64,000 bases of DNA from Halobacterium sp. KA-4. Its GTDB lineage: Archaea > Halobacteriota > Halobacteria > Halobacteriales > Halobacteriaceae. The translations under genes were made by a program, and so were the position numbers. Of this stretch, positions 62,318 to 64,000 are shown one piece after another. The notes below the pieces were generated by a model, which saw only the letters and a list, made by a program, of their open reading frames with translations, was not told where the DNA came from and did no database searches. The stretch spans positions 48,209 to 112,208 of the forward strand of contig NZ_JAJJZG010000010.1 in assembly GCF_021028995.1 (NCBI RefSeq), read 5' to 3'. Within the stretch, counting starts at the first letter, position 1. Each line of letters begins with the position of its first letter.

Positions 62318-63574
62318 TCAGTAGCTTTCAGTAGTACACCGTAGGAAGCGGGTACACTGTTGGACGGCTGGGCCACGCCCATCGCTACCGTCTGCGTTCG
62401 GCTCGTGCAGGGCGACGGCGGGCGCTATGGCAGCCGACCCACCACCAGCGGTCGCCCGTGCCTGTTCGGGTTCGTAGGCGACGATGCTAGACCCGAACAT
62501 GAGCCGCGTGCCAGCGGAACGGCGAGCTAGCACGATTTCGGAGTCCCCCGTGTAGGAGGACGTGAAACCGTGGTCTAGCGTATCGCCGTCGCTGAAGAAC
62601 ACGCGAGCCACGTTCAGTGCCCCGATGTAGTCGCGGTCGCCCTCGAACCCACACCGCGAGTTGTCACACCGGAAGTGCCCGCCCCACCACAGTTCCTCGT
62701 GATGGTCGGGCGACTTGCAGGTGTGGCCGGTCGAACCACACCGGGGACACGACCGACTCGTCCCCTCCGGGTAGACTCGCTCGACAGCGATACCAACACT
62801 CTCTGCCCGGTATTCGATGTTCTCGATGATGTCCCGTCGTGCCCACGACGACAACTCCCACGATAACGTGCCTTCGTCACTCGGTGGTGAGAGCGACCGC
62901 AAGTCCTCGTGAACAATGGCGTCCACATCGTAGGCGAGTGCAAGTGCGAGGACTTGGTTGGCTACGTCGTGTGTCAGTTGCTCGCGCTTGTGCTGGAGTT
63001 TGCTGTTCACCCGCTCGTACTCACTATGAATATGAGTGAACTCGTCAGTATGCGAGCGACCGTCACGACGCAATGAGGCAAGGCGGTCGTTCAGGCGCGT
63101 TCGTTCCCGGTGGAGTCGCCGCATCTTCTCGCGGTCGGTGAACTGGATGAACTGTGGCGTGGACAGTTGCTCGCCGTCGTCAGTGACCACCACGGCAGTC
63201 ATGTCTTTCCGCATCCCGGCGTCGAGCGCCAGCACGCAGTCAATGTCGTCGCTTGCCCCAGTCTGTTCGACTTCGACAGGGAAAGAGAGTTCGTAGTAGG
63301 TGTTACCGGTTTTGCGACGAGAGGGCTGGAACTCGGGAGCCGAGAGATTGCCGTGAGCGAGGAGGTCGTGAAACGCTTCGTAGCCGCCGCGCTCGTACTC
63401 CGTCCACGACCAGTCACCTCGTGTCTTTGGTGAATGTGCGTCTGGCGTTTTGAGTCGGATGGTTAGCGTCTCGCTATCGCTGTCGTACTGGTATTTGACC
63501 GCTTGTCCACTGGTTGGCCCATCGTCCGCAGAGAACGGCAAGACGCCGGTATCGTACTCGGGACAGTCCTGCAT
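62318..63574 (-). CDS. tnpB: TnpB RNA-guided nuclease (IS1341-type), N-terminus lost
   Basis: From the first usable ATG at 63574 there are 418 residues. The RuvC-like catalytic set is complete: D in VLALDAGMRKD, E in VHEDLRSLSPP, D in GDRDYIGALNVA. The zinc finger CPRCGS...CDNSRCGF is intact. The frame stays open upstream to 63688 with LKLPSIGGKTRQ-like tnpB sequence, then meets a stop where the next element begins, so about 100 N-terminal residues (wedge domain) are missing. It is probably inactive, or it acts only if a shortened protein still binds RNA. No tnpA is adjacent. Confidence 0.82.
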   Translation of the reverse strand: MQDCPEYDTGVLPFSADDGPTSGQAVKYQYDSDSETLTIRLKTPDAHSPKTRGDWSWTEYERGGYEAFHDLLAHGNLSAPEFQPSRRKTGNTYYELSFPVEVEQTGASDDIDCVLALDAGMRKDMTAVVVTDDGEQLSTPQFIQFTDREKMRRLHRERTRLNDRLASLRRDGRSHTDEFTHIHSEYERVNSKLQHKREQLTHDVANQVLALALAYDVDAIVHEDLRSLSPPSDEGTLSWELSSWARRDIIENIEYRAESVGIAVERVYPEGTSRSCPRCGSTGHTCKSPDHHEELWWGGHFRCDNSRCGFEGDRDYIGALNVARVFFSDGDTLDHGFTSSYTGDSEIVLARRSAGTRLMFGSSIVAYEPEQARATAGGGSAAIAPAVALHEPNADGSDGRGPAVQQCTRFLRCTTESY

Positions 63575-63718
63575 CTCGAAATACGTGTCTGGATACGTCC
63601 CGTGACGGTCGTAGTAGCTGTTGAGTTGCCTTGTTTTGCCACCGATTGAGGGAAGTTTCAGACTCTCCCCCGGGAAGATTCCGTCAAGCTAACCAGGAAT
63701 TGGACGCCGTCTGGCGAT

Positions 63719-64000
63719 ATGGCATCGCTCAGACGGCTTGCTTGGATGTGTCGAAACCTTGCCAAACAGCACGTTGACGATCCGGACGTACCCGCCGCGC
63801 CGTCCGGCGCGGGCGGGTACGCCGAGTGGGTGCAGATCGCGTTGATTCTGTACCGTGTCGAACTGGAAAAGACCCTCCGTGAATCCGAGGACTACCTCAA
63901 CGAGATGCCCGGTGTTCTTGCCGTGTTTGGACTTGACGAAGCACCACACTACAGCTCGTTCTGCCGGTGGGAAAACGAGTATCGAATGCGTGAGCTCCGC
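63719..64000 (+). CDS. IS5-family transposase, 3' end outside window
   Basis: The frame is open from ATG 63719 to the window edge, 94 codons: M-ASLRRLAWMCRNLAKQHVDD, then PAAPSGAGGYAEWVQIALILYRVELEKTLRE. This N-terminus is typical of haloarchaeal IS5-type transposases; the DDE domain lies beyond the window. The left end of the element must be between about 63645 and 63719 and appears to have removed the start of tnpB. Confidence 0.8.
   Translation, partial: MASLRRLAWMCRNLAKQHVDDPDVPAAPSGAGGYAEWVQIALILYRVELEKTLRESEDYLNEMPGVLAVFGLDEAPHYSSFCRWENEYRMRELR

Overview
The window is a haloarchaeal chromosome segment (class Halobacteria, most like Halobacterium). The signs are strongly acidic proteins, high G+C coding with GC-rich third positions, AT-rich TATA boxes about 30 nt upstream of many start codons with almost no Shine-Dalgarno sites (leaderless transcripts), a complete archaellum (arl) operon, the archaea-specific chemotaxis adaptor CheF, and an AglB-type N-glycosylation locus. 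No rRNA, tRNA or CRISPR array was seen.

Layout. 1-2.7 kb: the end of a Tat lipoprotein gene, a 303-bp IS200/IS605-type mini-element that has cut off the 3' end of a membrane-protein gene, and a DUF7500-type gene. 2.7-8.4 kb: chemotaxis and archaellin (cheY, cheA, cheF, a HEAT-repeat protein, arlB). 8.4-17.4 kb: archaellum motor (a DUF7385 protein, small ORFs, arlD/E-like, arlCE, arlF, arlG, arlH, arlI, arlJ) ending in a MinD/ParA-like ATPase. 17.4-26.6 kb: mixed housekeeping genes (aldo/keto reductase, metallo-hydrolases, OsmC, VOC, DUF72 and others) with aglM embedded. 26.6-53.7 kb: surface glycan biosynthesis. It holds aglJ, a TrmB-type regulator with two matching operators, an NDP-sugar operon (UDP-sulfoquinovose synthase-like protein, two epimerases, two GlmU-like enzymes, GlmS), aglF, glycosyltransferases, a flippase, two alkaline-phosphatase-superfamily enzymes, and the oligosaccharyltransferase AglB coupled to a DUF368 polyprenyl-phosphate transporter. 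An AT-richer block at about 38.5-43.1 kb, entered through an IS6-family element, looks laterally acquired. 53.7-61 kb: an MMPL/RND exporter operon with its TetR regulator, an exported surface protein and a small DNA-binding protein. 61-64 kb: nested mobile elements, namely a second mini-element inside a broken ERCC4 nuclease gene, a 5'-truncated tnpB with its guide-RNA-like 3' end, and an IS5-family transposase running off the window.

The parts are connected. CheY/CheA signals reach the archaellum motor through CheF. The archaellin carries four N-glycosylation sequons that AglB could modify. AglJ, AglF, AglM, GlmS/GlmU and the epimerases would supply and assemble the glycan. The flippase and DUF368 protein would move lipid-linked sugar and recycle carrier lipid. 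The TrmB-like protein probably controls both flanking glycosylation operons through identical palindromes. The most interesting items are that operator pair with a 41-aa gene starting inside one operator, the TnpB-less mini-elements that keep an omega-RNA-like sequence, an apparent ATT start codon inside the sugar operon, and the aglB-DUF368 coupling.
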